The notes beneath the pieces are model-generated. The model saw only the letters and a list, made by a program, of their open reading frames with translations, had not been told where the DNA came from and did no database searches. The position numbers and the translations under genes were made by a program. Below, in pieces: positions 20,764 to 29,695 of a stretch of 64,000 nt of DNA. Positions within the stretch are counted from its first letter, which is position 1. The number at the start of each line of letters is the position of its first letter. The DNA is from Arcticibacter eurypsychrophilus (GTDB taxonomy: Bacteria > Bacteroidota > Bacteroidia > Sphingobacteriales > Sphingobacteriaceae), in assembly GCF_001730525.1 (NCBI RefSeq), contig NZ_MDFN01000009.1:62001-126000 (forward strand), written 5' to 3'.

Positions 20764-20818
20764 GGTTTTTTTTAAATAATATTCTTCCCTTTTTTAAAAA
20801 GAGCGTGCTAATAAAAAT

Positions 20819-21706
20819 TCACATCAGCACACCAGTCTTCGGTGTAATCTGAATAGGCAAATTCTCTTCCCCGAGCATCTCTCTTAAATTGATCTCAATA
20901 CTTTTACTTATGGTAGTCATGGGCGTATCATTATCTTTTGATGCAAATGGATCCTGTATTTCAACAGCGATTTGCTCAATTACCAAAAAGATGAAGGTCA
21001 CGATCAGGCTGATAGGAATCGTCAGATACCCTAGCTCCTTAACCATGCCAAAAGGGAAAAAGCAGGCAAAAATGTGAACAAGAATAAAAGAAAAATAGGA
21101 ATAAGGAACAGGAAACGGAGTATTCTTAATCCTTTCAGTTTGTCCTAAGTTGTTAGGTAGTTCAGTAAAGATAGTTTCCAACTGAACAAAAACAAAGTCT
21201 CTAATCTGCTTCTTTTCATACAGTTCCTTTATCTGTTGCATATGAAGCGGCAATAAGGCATTGGGTAAATGCTGCTTTTTCTCCAGAATACTATATTCTT
21301 TATTTGACACCAGTGTTCGAAGGCAAATTGCTCCCTGCTGTCTACGTAATTGACGGGTAGTTGACTGAACAAAAGCAATCTGCCGATGAATCAGTTGTTG
21401 CGCAGCTGGAAATGCATGCTCCCCAAAACTTGTAAAACCAATTACTTCTCTTGCTAAACTTCTTGAATTATTAACGATGGAGCCCCATATCCGAGCCTCC
21501 CACCATCTTTCGTATGCCGAATTCACCCTAAAACCCATCAGTATTGACAATGCCGTGCCAATCATACCAACCTCTCCATTTGGGAAAGACACATTTATCC
21601 CAAACTCGTAATAACAAATACTAATCGATAGTATTAAATAAAAAACAAGCCATAGCCAGGTGGAAAGAAATATTTTTGCTACTCTATAACTATTTTCTAG
21701 AACCAT
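20819..21706 (-). CDS. Bestrophin-family anion channel
   Basis: A complete 295-residue bestrophin. N-terminal membrane helices (STWLWLVFYLILSISICYY; GMIGTALSILMGFRVNSAYERWWEARIWGSIVNNSR) carry the RWWEAR signature. A soluble helical part follows, then a second hydrophobic pair (SYFSFILVHIFACFFPFGMVKEL; LTIPISLIVTFIFLVIEQIAVEIQDPF). The DPFASKDNDTPMTTISKSIE segment is the conserved calcium-clasp-like loop of bacterial homologues. These form pentameric anion channels. It resembles the broken copy at 4846-5782 in arrangement but is clearly diverged, so it is a paralogue and not a recent duplicate. It precedes the aspartokinase on the same strand. Confidence 0.93.
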   Translation of the reverse strand: MVLENSYRVAKIFLSTWLWLVFYLILSISICYYEFGINVSFPNGEVGMIGTALSILMGFRVNSAYERWWEARIWGSIVNNSRSLAREVIGFTSFGEHAFPAAQQLIHRQIAFVQSTTRQLRRQQGAICLRTLVSNKEYSILEKKQHLPNALLPLHMQQIKELYEKKQIRDFVFVQLETIFTELPNNLGQTERIKNTPFPVPYSYFSFILVHIFACFFPFGMVKELGYLTIPISLIVTFIFLVIEQIAVEIQDPFASKDNDTPMTTISKSIEINLREMLGEENLPIQITPKTGVLM

Positions 21707-21932
21707 TCATCACGAAATTACAAATCATTATTTATATCCGGATAGGTATACCCAAAAATTTCCTTTTAATACCTTAAATTTGAAAACTGATATGCTCGTG
21801 TCAAACCAATACACTACAATTAGAGCCATATATATGCCCTTTTTAATATATTACTACCTGAAAACACCCTAATAGCACCTATTAGTGCCTTTTAATGCTC
21901 TTTATAGTGAAAATTATTAAATCATAAACCTT

Positions 21933-21959
21933 TTGCATAATAAAGAATATATTATGCAA
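21933..21959 (-). terminator. Hairpin downstream of the GH31 gene
   Basis: TTGCATAATA (21933-21942) pairs perfectly with TATTATGCAA (21950-21959) around a 7-nt loop, 19 bp beyond the GH31 stop. The stem is AT-rich and lacks a clean U-tract, so it is only a candidate terminator or 3-prime stabiliser. Confidence 0.4.
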
Positions 21960-21978
21960 TTAAACAATTGATAAAAGT

Positions 21979-23586
21979 CTAGTCCTTAACCAATTCATAT
22001 ATGGGTAGCCTATCCAAAGGCACTATCTGCTCCATTATTTTTGGACCTTTTATAATTCCCCCCTTGTCACTCCTCCATTTCCCTTTCGGAAAGTAAATTA
22101 ATTTCTTACTGTTTTTAGTGACTACTGGTGCAACTAAGAATTTTTTTCCCAGCATAAACTGTCCTTTCACCTCAGCAAATCCTTGATTCGGAAATTCATA
22201 TTCCATACTTCGCACAATAGGCTGCCCATTTTTAGCAGACTCCTTTACCATTTGTAAAATGTAGGCGGTATACCGGTTTCTGATTTTCACAGCACTTTTC
22301 ACTAATCCAAGATTTTCCTTGCTGAGCACCCGCCATGGCGCAACCGAAAATTGCATCATAGGCATTAAAGCAGAACACTGAGCAGAACGAACAACAAGTT
22401 CCTCATCTAACTTATCTTTACCGATGAAGGAACCATATTCCCCTCCACCTATCATATCCGGACAAGTGAAATTATAACCAAGCAAACCAGCCACAGTGAG
22501 GTGAGGAATAAGCTTTTGCAAATCAACCCAGGTATGCTGCTTATCGCGCAAACGTTGAACAAGTGGTTCTCCAGCCATTTTCCACATCGCGCGATATTCA
22601 TTTAACGGATAATTCAAACCAATCTCTCCCCATAATCGACTATGTTCATTTGGCGTAGCCTTCCGGAATGAAATTGCATCAGAGGGATAAAAATCAGCAT
22701 CACCAGCATCAAACTTAAAACCATCAATGTGGTAAGTTTTAACCATATAATCTAATCTTCCTTCAAACCAATCTTTAGCTTGCGGATTTGTGAAATCTAA
22801 AACAGCACTATGACCATTCCACCAACTAATAATAGCAGGATCCGTAGCCTCTTTCCAGGCACTTCCTCCTTTTTGATTTCCACTGAATAAAAGCAACTTT
22901 TTATTTAACAGATCCCTAAAAATCTCTGTGTCTGGAGATATAAAAGGACTAACCCACAACATCACCTTAAAATCCAGTTTATGCAAACTATCAACCATTA
23001 CAGTCGCATTTTCAAACCTGTCCTTTCTAAAATCAAACCGTCCATAGTAATCAGCCCAATTATCATCAATCATTAATACACCAGTAGGAAACCCGTTAGA
23101 AATAATGTCACTAGCATACTTAATAATATCAGTTTGATTCTGGTTATAAACCAATTCAATCCATGTGTTATATTGAGGTCTGGAAAATAAAAGTGTATCC
23201 GGTAATTTCCCTTTTGAAGGAAAATGCTTTTTATTAGCGTTAACAAAAGCTTCTTTTAATGTACGTCCCATCGAGTCTACAAAGACAGGCTCAGTTGCAT
23301 TAGAAAGCAGTAACTGATCTCCTTTCACAGAAAATTCGAAAGGAGCATCACTCCATATATACCTTCCCTTGGTTGAAAGCAGTAATGGAGCAGCTTGGTT
23401 TGTGCCTGTATCTCCAAAAAGATTAAATGAGTACCCATCCTTCAAAGGCATCCTATGCCCTTCATTTACAACTCCTCCATACCAATTCTCGCCACTTTTA
23501 ATTTTTATTACAGTGGTTTGAGCATGGGAAGATCCCCAGGTTGAACAGATTAATATAAAGAAGATACAATATTGCTTTAGCCTCAT
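21979..23586 (-). CDS. Glycoside hydrolase family 31, MYORG-like
   Basis: Signal peptide to about residue 22 (SSHAQ). The TIM-barrel has GVLMIDDNWADYYG (170-182), MLWVSPFISPD (209-219) and the nucleophile segment GFKFDAGD, with Asp293 as catalytic nucleophile. The length (535) and the FKFDAG(D/E) form resemble the MYORG branch of GH31, whose characterised member is an alpha-galactosidase. GH31 also includes alpha-glucosidases and alpha-N-acetylgalactosaminidases, so the sugar is uncertain. The protein is exported, probably to the periplasm. A tandem LacI-type operator 148 bp upstream matches the one upstream of the 55-kb susC, tying this gene to the GalNAc-type locus. It is a single gene. Confidence 0.9.
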   Translation of the reverse strand: MRLKQYCIFFILICSTWGSSHAQTTVIKIKSGENWYGGVVNEGHRMPLKDGYSFNLFGDTGTNQAAPLLLSTKGRYIWSDAPFEFSVKGDQLLLSNATEPVFVDSMGRTLKEAFVNANKKHFPSKGKLPDTLLFSRPQYNTWIELVYNQNQTDIIKYASDIISNGFPTGVLMIDDNWADYYGRFDFRKDRFENATVMVDSLHKLDFKVMLWVSPFISPDTEIFRDLLNKKLLLFSGNQKGGSAWKEATDPAIISWWNGHSAVLDFTNPQAKDWFEGRLDYMVKTYHIDGFKFDAGDADFYPSDAISFRKATPNEHSRLWGEIGLNYPLNEYRAMWKMAGEPLVQRLRDKQHTWVDLQKLIPHLTVAGLLGYNFTCPDMIGGGEYGSFIGKDKLDEELVVRSAQCSALMPMMQFSVAPWRVLSKENLGLVKSAVKIRNRYTAYILQMVKESAKNGQPIVRSMEYEFPNQGFAEVKGQFMLGKKFLVAPVVTKNSKKLIYFPKGKWRSDKGGIIKGPKIMEQIVPLDRLPIYELVKD

Positions 23587-23733
23587 GGTCTGAAATCAGT
23601 TGATATAAAAGTATAGTTTAGCCTGTTGCAACACGAACATCAGTTAATACCATGATTCTTTTACATCACAATATAGTAAAGTTGAAATAAAGAAATGGCA
23701 ACCATTGATTGAAAAAAGAAAACGATACCAGCG

Positions 23734-23764
23734 CAATCGGTTGTTTCAACCATGCAAACGATTG
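23734..23764. promoter_or_regulatory. Tandem LacI-type operator upstream of the GH31 gene
   Basis: CAATCGGTTG (23734-23743) and CAAACGATTG (23755-23764) are two 10-bp near palindromes with starts 21 bp apart, about two helical turns. The same arrangement occurs at 55173-55203. Distance from the near edge to the start codon is 148 bp here and 149 bp there. Confidence 0.7.
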
Positions 23765-23797
23765 TCCTACTTTGCCGCCTAAATAACATTCGGCAAA

Positions 23798-24270
23798 TCA
23801 ACAGTCAAATTCCGCTTTATGCATTATAATAAAATCGACCCACTTCACCGGCTGTTTGCCTGTAATCTCAGAAAAGTTATCAAATGTATCATCCGCACCA
23901 GGAATAGTCCCTCCAGCATAACGTTTCCAATGATCATATACACAGCCCATATAAGCCATTTCCGCACCTGCATCTTCCATAGCATGCAGAAACACCTCAA
24001 GTGCTGACCACCATGCACTCAAACACGCACCTTCAACATAATGCTAAATTACCCCTTCATTGATCCCTCTTTTACCACCATAACTTAACACATTTTGCAT
24101 AAAAGTTTCAGGACGCAAATGCGTAAAAATAAAACCAGACCATTCAATATATTTTTCTACTAGCTGGTGCCATGCCCAATGCGCAACGGTCGTATCGTCA
24201 CGGCCACATGCTCCTAAATGTACCACATTTTTCACCCTTGCTTCCCTGGCGTAATATGGAAGGGCTTCTT
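23798..24270 (-). pseudogene. Decayed NmrA-like NAD(P)-binding protein gene
   Basis: On the minus strand one frame reads ...EALPYYAREARVKNVVHLGACGRDDTTVAHWAWHQLVEKYIEWSG...LRPETFMQNVLSYGG, typical of the middle of an NmrA-family protein. It then meets an in-frame TAG at 24041-24043 (GVI-stop-HYVEGACLSAWW). The same frame resumes with ...DDTFDNFSEITGKQPVKWVDFIIMHKAEF, the usual family C-terminus, to the stop at 23798. An in-frame TAA also sits just before EALPYY, and the N-terminal GxxGxxG dinucleotide-binding region is absent. The stretch between the halves seems shorter than in intact proteins. This is a dead fragment with a nonsense codon and probable deletions. Confidence 0.75.
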
Positions 24271-24414
24271 AAATGTCATCCATTATGGAGTTTAATGCTA
24301 CTAAAGTTTTAAAAAACAAGACTCTAAACAATACAGAAAGTGGATTTGAGCAATCCAATTCTTATTAGTTAAAACAATATTTCAATCTAACTGTAACTAA
24401 ATGTAGATATAAAC

Positions 24415-24828
24415 ATGAAAAGACTGGCAATTTTAAGTATGGCAAGTTTTTACCTGATGCTTACTACAGGTATGTTTGTTTGCATCTTAAGTTGCAGTAG
24501 CCAATGGTTCTTTACTAATTTGATTAATCAATCTAGTGAGCCAGCCGCTCATGAATATGCTTCTAAGCAAAAAAGCAAAAACCATTGTAAGGGGAAAAAA
24601 GATTGTTCCTGTTGTAAAAAACATGGCAACTATGCAGTTAAAGAAAATATTAAGCCTTCCTTTGAATATTCTTCTTTGAGTATTCCAACTTTAACAGCCG
24701 GTCACTTCTTTACTCTTTTCCTGGTTATTCGCAAAAATCTCATAAGTCCCCGTTGGCATGAAATCAATGCACCACCAGGCAGTATTGGTCCTGATATCCA
24801 TATTCGTATCTGCTCTTATTTAATCTGA
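24415..24828 (+). CDS. Small Cys/His-rich exported or membrane protein at the head of the copper cluster
   Basis: 137 residues. An N-terminal hydrophobic segment (about 4-30) acts as signal or anchor. A charged part holds a Cys/His cluster NHCKGKKDCSCCKKHGNY (about 56-73). A second hydrophobic stretch (about 92-108) and a conserved-looking end INAPPGSIGPDIHIRIC follow. The combination of a His-Cys pair, a CC pair and a late PP recalls the uncharacterised Bacteroidota family named HYC_CC_PP, but I am not certain. The cysteine/histidine cluster and the position ahead of copper genes suggest metal binding or sensing in the envelope. A short hairpin (24830-24850) follows. Confidence 0.65.
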   Translation: MKRLAILSMASFYLMLTTGMFVCILSCSSQWFFTNLINQSSEPAAHEYASKQKSKNHCKGKKDCSCCKKHGNYAVKENIKPSFEYSSLSIPTLTAGHFFTLFLVIRKNLISPRWHEINAPPGSIGPDIHIRICSYLI

Positions 24829-24829
24829 T

Positions 24830-24850
24830 CCTAAGTTTCTCATACTTAGG
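24830..24850 (+). terminator. Short hairpin after the Cys/His-rich gene
   Basis: CCTAAGT (24830-24836) pairs with ACTTAGG (24844-24850) around TTCTCAT, directly behind the stop codon. The stem is only 7 bp and the U-tract is poor, so it may be a weak or partial terminator. Confidence 0.35.
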
Positions 24851-25048
24851 TTATCTCCATTTGAGATGGTTTCCCTTTCTATATGTAGAAGAATTACATC
24901 CATAGGGATGCCCCAATTTATTTATTAATTCTTACATGTATACCTGCCCTATATGCAATAAATAACGCTTATAGGATAAAAGGATTTTAAGTCCGTCAGC
25001 ACCCAATTCTAGCCGTGCCATTAAATCACATTTACAAACAACAAACCT

Positions 25049-25741
25049 ATGAAAATTACACATTTTTTGATCCTGTCTACTACCCTTTCTATTAGTATGA
25101 CTTCCTGTAGCAATCCATCAACCAAACAGAATGATGTGCATTCTGAGATGAATCACGATTCCATGTCATCCAATGTTATGGATACATCTTCCTCGCACGG
25201 CTCTGGGACAAGCGGCGCCATGAATAAGATGATGAGTGATATGCATCAAATTCAAATGACAGGAAATGTAGATGTTGATTTTGCTATGATGATGAAAGCT
25301 CATCATCAGGGAGCTGTAGATATGGCAAAGGAAGAACTTCGTTCCGGAACAGCCGATCAAGTGAAATCAATGGCTGGGAAAATTGTTGATGCTCAGGAAA
25401 AAGAGATTGATGAGTTGAATAATTTTATTGAAAGCCATAAAAGACCGCAAAAGGACTATGACCCTATGAATAAAGAGGTAGGCTTTGGAAAGGTCATGAA
25501 TAGGAACATGACGATGATGATGGATATGCCTAAGGCTGAAGATGGATCTACTGATCAACAATTTGCCAGGATGATGTTACCTCATCATCGAAGTGCTGTA
25601 TTTATGGCAGAAGGGTTTGTTCAATCCGGGAAGGACCCCAAGCTTTTGGCAATGTCTAAAAAAATGATAGCAGACCAAAAAGCAGAAATAAAAGAGCTTC
25701 AGGATTGGCTCTCAAGCATAGGGCCAAACCCAAACCGTTAA
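25049..25741 (+). CDS. DUF305 lipoprotein with two ferritin-like halves (CopM-like metal binding)
   Basis: A lipoprotein signal (lipobox MTSC, Cys20) leads a His/Met-rich linker (SEMNHDSMSSNVMDTSSSHG). Two DUF305 repeats follow: about 75-135 (DVDFAMMMKAHHQGAVDMAKEEL...MAGKIVDAQEKEIDELNNFI) and about 165-225 (DQQFARMMLPHHRSAVFMAEGF...KKMIADQKAEIKELQDWL). Each repeat keeps the paired histidines and methionines of the family. DUF305 proteins such as cyanobacterial CopM bind copper or silver in the periplasm. The neighbours (multicopper oxidase, Cu-ATPase) support a copper-scavenging role. It stands between two non-coding gaps and may have its own promoter. Confidence 0.9.
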   Translation: MKITHFLILSTTLSISMTSCSNPSTKQNDVHSEMNHDSMSSNVMDTSSSHGSGTSGAMNKMMSDMHQIQMTGNVDVDFAMMMKAHHQGAVDMAKEELRSGTADQVKSMAGKIVDAQEKEIDELNNFIESHKRPQKDYDPMNKEVGFGKVMNRNMTMMMDMPKAEDGSTDQQFARMMLPHHRSAVFMAEGFVQSGKDPKLLAMSKKMIADQKAEIKELQDWLSSIGPNPNR

Positions 25742-26064
25742 TTTTTAAACAATTGGCAAGCAGTTTAGATTTCAACAATAATAATTAAAACAATGCGCTG
25801 TAGCTTGGTAAATGTTCACTACTATTTAAATTTTAAGCAGTCCTGTTTTGTTGCAGATAACAGGACTGTAGTTAAAAACCCCTATTACGGAGCTTCTATG
25901 CTTACTTGTGGTATAGTAGTTGGAGCCTTATAGCTACAAACTCCTTCCGCTATTAACTCTTTCTTAATTAAAAATTGATTTATGCAGCAAAATCTTCTTG
26001 AAGGCATTTAGACCTTTACTGATAACAAAGTGCTGTCGGTAATTTAACCTTTAACAACAAATTT
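25742..26064. other. 323-bp spacer within the copper cluster
   Basis: No gene was found. It contains a 10-bp perfect hairpin at 25838-25868 (CAGTCCTGTT pairing with AACAGGACTG, 11-nt loop), which may terminate or attenuate the DUF305 transcript. The promoter of the downstream DUF3347-to-ATPase run probably lies in the last 150 bp, though no clear element was recognised. Confidence 0.5.
25838..25868 (+). terminator. Hairpin downstream of the DUF305 gene
   Basis: CAGTCCTGTT (25838-25847) and AACAGGACTG (25859-25868) form a perfect 10-bp stem about 100 bp past the DUF305 stop. There is no poly-U directly after it on the plus strand, so it is only a candidate terminator. Confidence 0.4.
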
Positions 26065-26637
26065 ATGAAAACTCTAATATTAAGTGCAATTATCCTTTTA
26101 TTTGGAATTACCTCCTGCAATACAGGAACCAAACAAAATTCAACTTCATCTGTCACTGGAAACGGAACGGAACAAATAACGGCCAAAGCACCATCTGCCA
26201 CTGCCAGCTCAACTGAGGGAATAATTGATTCTTATATCAAATTAAAGAATGCATTAACACAGGATGATGATCAGGATGCGGCTATTGCAGGAAAAGAATT
26301 AATTGCATCATTAGACAGCTTTGACAAAAGCAGTTTAAATGAAGCTCAGGCTAAAGAATATACCGATATCTATGAAGATGCCAGGGAACATGCAGCACAC
26401 ATAGGGGCAAATGCTGGTAATATTAAACATCAAAGGGAGCATTTTGAAACCTTAAGTAAAGATGTATATGACCTCGTTAAAGCTGTAGGTGGGACTCAAA
26501 AGCTTTATTACGTCAATTGCCCGATGTATAATGATAATAAGGGAGCTAATTGGCTGAGCGAAATTAAAGAAATTCAGAACCCTTATTTAGGTAAGCAAAT
26601 GCCTGAATGTGGAACGGTGAAAGAAGAACTTAACTAA
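26065..26637 (+). CDS. DUF3347 lipoprotein (copper-cluster periplasmic protein)
   Basis: Lipoprotein signal with ITSC (Cys18), a Ser/Thr-rich linker, then a helical DUF3347 domain (about 52-185) starting IIDSYIKLKNALTQDDDQDAAIAGKEL. The family-typical end is KLYYVNCPMYNDNKGANWLSEIKEIQNPYLGKQMPECGTVKEEL, with the conserved CPM and EC residues likely to touch metal. DUF3347 domains also occur fused to CusB-type efflux adaptors, and in Bacteroidota stand-alone copies accompany copper resistance genes. The next gene starts 6 bp after its stop, so both are in one operon with the multicopper oxidase and ATPase. Confidence 0.9.
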   Translation: MKTLILSAIILLFGITSCNTGTKQNSTSSVTGNGTEQITAKAPSATASSTEGIIDSYIKLKNALTQDDDQDAAIAGKELIASLDSFDKSSLNEAQAKEYTDIYEDAREHAAHIGANAGNIKHQREHFETLSKDVYDLVKAVGGTQKLYYVNCPMYNDNKGANWLSEIKEIQNPYLGKQMPECGTVKEELN

Positions 26638-26643
26638 TTTTCG

Positions 26644-27102
26644 ATGAGCATCAGGAAAAAAGTACTGCTAAGTGTATTGGCAGTACTCCTTCTCATCCAA
26701 TTTTTTCAGCCAAAGCGAAATGTTAACACAAAAGCTTCAAAATCGGATATTAACAACGTTTATCAGGTACCCGATAAAGTAAAAGCCGTTTTGCAGCGCT
26801 CCTGCTATGATTGCCATAGCAATTCAACTAATTATCCCTGGTATAGTAGTATTCAACCGTTCGGATGGGTTATGGCTTCACATATTCGTAAAGGTAAATC
26901 AGAGCTAGACTTTAACAGGTTTGGTGAGTATTCTCCAAGAAGGCAAAAAAGCAAATTGAAATCAATCAGAGAAAGTATAAAAGATAATTCAATGCCTCTC
27001 CCCTCTTACACTTTGATCCATCAATCAGCAAAACTTTCAAATGAGCAAAAAAACAGCATTTACAAATGGTTAGATAATGTGCAAAGCACCTCTCTTCAGT
27101 AA
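26644..27102 (+). CDS. Haem-binding domain protein (single CxxCH cytochrome-like)
   Basis: 152 residues with one N-terminal hydrophobic helix (about 7-21) that anchors or exports it. The haem_bd domain (PF14376-type) follows: the CxxCH site is CYDCH in LQRSCYDCHSNSTNYPWYSSIQPFGWVMASHIRKGKSELDFNRF, with YPWYS and the HI-GK pattern typical. It would bind covalent haem in the periplasm and could pass electrons. It sits 6 bp behind the DUF3347 gene. Its stop (27102) is 10 bp ahead of the preferred ATG of the multicopper oxidase, so a respiratory or oxidase-linked role in copper handling is plausible. Confidence 0.9.
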   Translation: MSIRKKVLLSVLAVLLLIQFFQPKRNVNTKASKSDINNVYQVPDKVKAVLQRSCYDCHSNSTNYPWYSSIQPFGWVMASHIRKGKSELDFNRFGEYSPRRQKSKLKSIRESIKDNSMPLPSYTLIHQSAKLSNEQKNSIYKWLDNVQSTSLQ

Positions 27103-27112
27103 AATTAAAATC

Positions 27113-29683
27113 ATGAAACGAATACTTTTATATGTATTTTTCCTGGGCTTTTATACTATTGCTTCCGGACAGCCCCAGGTCTATGTTTGTCCAATGCATC
27201 CGGAGGTTATGAGTAACAAGCCGGGCAAATGTCCCAAGTGCGGTATGGAATTAGTTGAAAAGCGAGTTAAAAGTCCTGCCAAATCTGCCCCTGCACAGAA
27301 ACATGATCCTGTAAAAAGCGCTGCTCCTGTTGGTATAAAAATAAAGTCAGCGAGTAAAACAAAAGCTGATCATACAACTCCAGCTCCTGTATTAAACGAA
27401 GAAAGAAACGCGGAAAAAGCAGGCCATAAAGTAAAGACTGCAGAAGTAACCTACAGCCCCAAAATGGTTCGTTATGACCTATATGTAAATGATACTACAG
27501 TTAATTTCACAGGAAAGAAGAAAAAGGCAGTAGCTATAAATGGAAGCATACCCGCTCCAACTTTAACATTTACAGAAGGTGATACGGCTGAAATATATGT
27601 TCATAATAAAATGGATGTAGAGACATCTGTTCATTGGCATGGTGTATTTTTACCAAACCGTTTTGATGGCGTTCCCAACCTGACTCAAATGCCTATCAAA
27701 CCGCATTCAACCTATGTATATAAATTTCCCGTGATACAAAACGGAACTTATTGGTATCATAGCCATACTAAATTGCAGGAACAAAGCGGCATGTACGGAG
27801 CTTTGATTTTCAACAAGAAGAATGAACCGAAAATCCCAACAATACCGATTGTTTTAAGCGACTGGACTGATATGAACCCTAGGGAGGTTGACCGCTCACT
27901 TCATAACGCTACGGATTGGTTTGCAATTAAAAAGGGAACATCCCAAAGTTACGCCGAGGCTATTCAAAAAGGATACTTCAAGACAAAGTTGAATAATGAG
28001 TGGAAGCGGATGAGTGCGATGGACGTTAGCGATGTATATTATGATAAATTCCTGGCTAATGGCAAGCCTTCAATCAAATATTCAAGATTTAAGGCAGGTG
28101 ATAAAGTACGGTTGAGAATTATTAATGGCGGAGCATCAACTTATTTCTGGCTGACTTATTCAGGTGGCAAAATTACAGTTGTCGGAAACGATGGAAATGA
28201 TGTAGTACCTGTAGATGTTGACCGTTTATTAATTGCCGTCTCCGAAACGTATGATGTCATCATCACTATTCCGCAAGATATGAGTTATGAGTTTTTAGCA
28301 ACAGCTGAGGACCGTACCAAATCTACTTCAATATGGTTGGGTGAGGGAATGAAAATGCCAGCTAAGCCACTTGGGAAGTTGAAATATTTTGAAGGAATGG
28401 AAATGATGAATGGCATGATGAAGATGAACGGAGACATGGCATCTACGGGCATGGAAATGAGCAATCAGCAAATGGACATGAATACGGTGATGTATCCTGA
28501 AACTACCGGAGAGCAATATGGCAGGTTAAAATCGAAGCCTGATGAGATTGTTGACCTGGATAGTATAGTTGCTAAACCTGAACCAATAAAAGAGGATATC
28601 ACAAAAGCAGATCCACAAATGAAAGGGCATGACATGCATACTAAGAGTAGCATGAATATGGAAATGAGTGAGGATTTGGTTACCCTTAATTATGCCATGT
28701 TAAAATCTCCGGAAAAATCAACCTTAAGACCGGGTCCGCTAAGGACTTTAAATTTCGAGTTGACCGGAAATATGAACCGCTATGTATGGACGATTGACAA
28801 TAAGACCGTTTCAGAGTCTGATAAGATTCTTATTAAAAAAGGAGAAAATATCCGCATTATTATCTACAACAATTCCATGATGCGGCACCCTATGCACCTG
28901 CATGGTCATGACTTTCGGGTATTAAACGGACAAGGAGAATATGCCCCTTTAAAAAACGTACTCGATATTATGCCAATGGAGAGAGATACGATAGAATTTG
29001 CCGCAACAGAAAGTGGCGACTGGTTTTTCCATTGCCATATCTTATATCATATGATGAGCGGAATGGGAAGAGTATTCAGCTACGTCGGATCTGCTCCAAA
29101 TCCGGATATTCCAAATCCAAAACTGGCGCAGCGTAAGCTATTTGCCGATGACCGAATGCCTCACTTCATGGCCAATGCAGGATTTGAAAGTAACGGAAGT
29201 GATGGAGAAGCTATGCTTTGTAATACCCGCTACCGCTTGTCTACTGAATGGCGGATAGGGTTAAAGTCAGAAGACGGCAACGAAAGCGAAACGTATTTCG
29301 GTCGCTATTTAGGTAAAATGCAATGGATTTTCCCATTTATAGGATTTGACTATCACTATAATCCCAGGAGAAATATAAGCGAGAAGAACCTTTTCGGGCA
29401 AACCAGTAACCAAAGCAATAGAAAGGCTTTGGTGGCGGGTATTCAGTATGTCTTACCGATGTTAGTTAACGCAGAAGCGAGACTAGACAGTAAAGGAAAA
29501 TTCCGCTTTCAACTAGTCCGAAAGGATATTCCAGTTACAGCCAGATTAAGTGCTACGATTATGGGTAATACAGATAAAGAATACATGGGAGGCTTAAGGT
29601 ATACTGTTACCAAGTACTTTTCTCTTTCTACCCACTATGATAGTGATATTGGTTACGGGGCAGGGGTTACATTAACGTATTAA
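27113..29683 (+). CDS. Multicopper oxidase (CopA-like) fused to a heavy-metal-binding module and a CopB-like outer-membrane barrel
   Basis: 856 residues from ATG 27113 (MKRILLYVFFLGFYTIASGQ signal). An in-frame ATG at 27077 would add 12 residues inside the previous gene and destroy the signal peptide. Domains: MHP/GMELV heavy-metal-binding module (23-47, CPMHP...CPKCGMEL); cupredoxin domains about 110-660 with copper ligands HWH (174-176), HSH (216-218), HPMHLH (from 592) and HCH (640-642); a Met-rich insert of the CopA kind (about 424-460); and a C-terminal beta-strand-rich part (about 680-856, IFPFIGFDYHYNPRRN...YGAGVTLTY) like CopB outer-membrane barrels. It should oxidise Cu(I) in the periplasm. 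One chain covering CopA and CopB functions is unusual. Confidence 0.9.
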   Translation: MKRILLYVFFLGFYTIASGQPQVYVCPMHPEVMSNKPGKCPKCGMELVEKRVKSPAKSAPAQKHDPVKSAAPVGIKIKSASKTKADHTTPAPVLNEERNAEKAGHKVKTAEVTYSPKMVRYDLYVNDTTVNFTGKKKKAVAINGSIPAPTLTFTEGDTAEIYVHNKMDVETSVHWHGVFLPNRFDGVPNLTQMPIKPHSTYVYKFPVIQNGTYWYHSHTKLQEQSGMYGALIFNKKNEPKIPTIPIVLSDWTDMNPREVDRSLHNATDWFAIKKGTSQSYAEAIQKGYFKTKLNNEWKRMSAMDVSDVYYDKFLANGKPSIKYSRFKAGDKVRLRIINGGASTYFWLTYSGGKITVVGNDGNDVVPVDVDRLLIAVSETYDVIITIPQDMSYEFLATAEDRTKSTSIWLGEGMKMPAKPLGKLKYFEGMEMMNGMMKMNGDMASTGMEMSNQQMDMNTVMYPETTGEQYGRLKSKPDEIVDLDSIVAKPEPIKEDITKADPQMKGHDMHTKSSMNMEMSEDLVTLNYAMLKSPEKSTLRPGPLRTLNFELTGNMNRYVWTIDNKTVSESDKILIKKGENIRIIIYNNSMMRHPMHLHGHDFRVLNGQGEYAPLKNVLDIMPMERDTIEFAATESGDWFFHCHILYHMMSGMGRVFSYVGSAPNPDIPNPKLAQRKLFADDRMPHFMANAGFESNGSDGEAMLCNTRYRLSTEWRIGLKSEDGNESETYFGRYLGKMQWIFPFIGFDYHYNPRRNISEKNLFGQTSNQSNRKALVAGIQYVLPMLVNAEARLDSKGKFRFQLVRKDIPVTARLSATIMGNTDKEYMGGLRYTVTKYFSLSTHYDSDIGYGAGVTLTY

Positions 29684-29695
29684 ATAAAGAGCATC

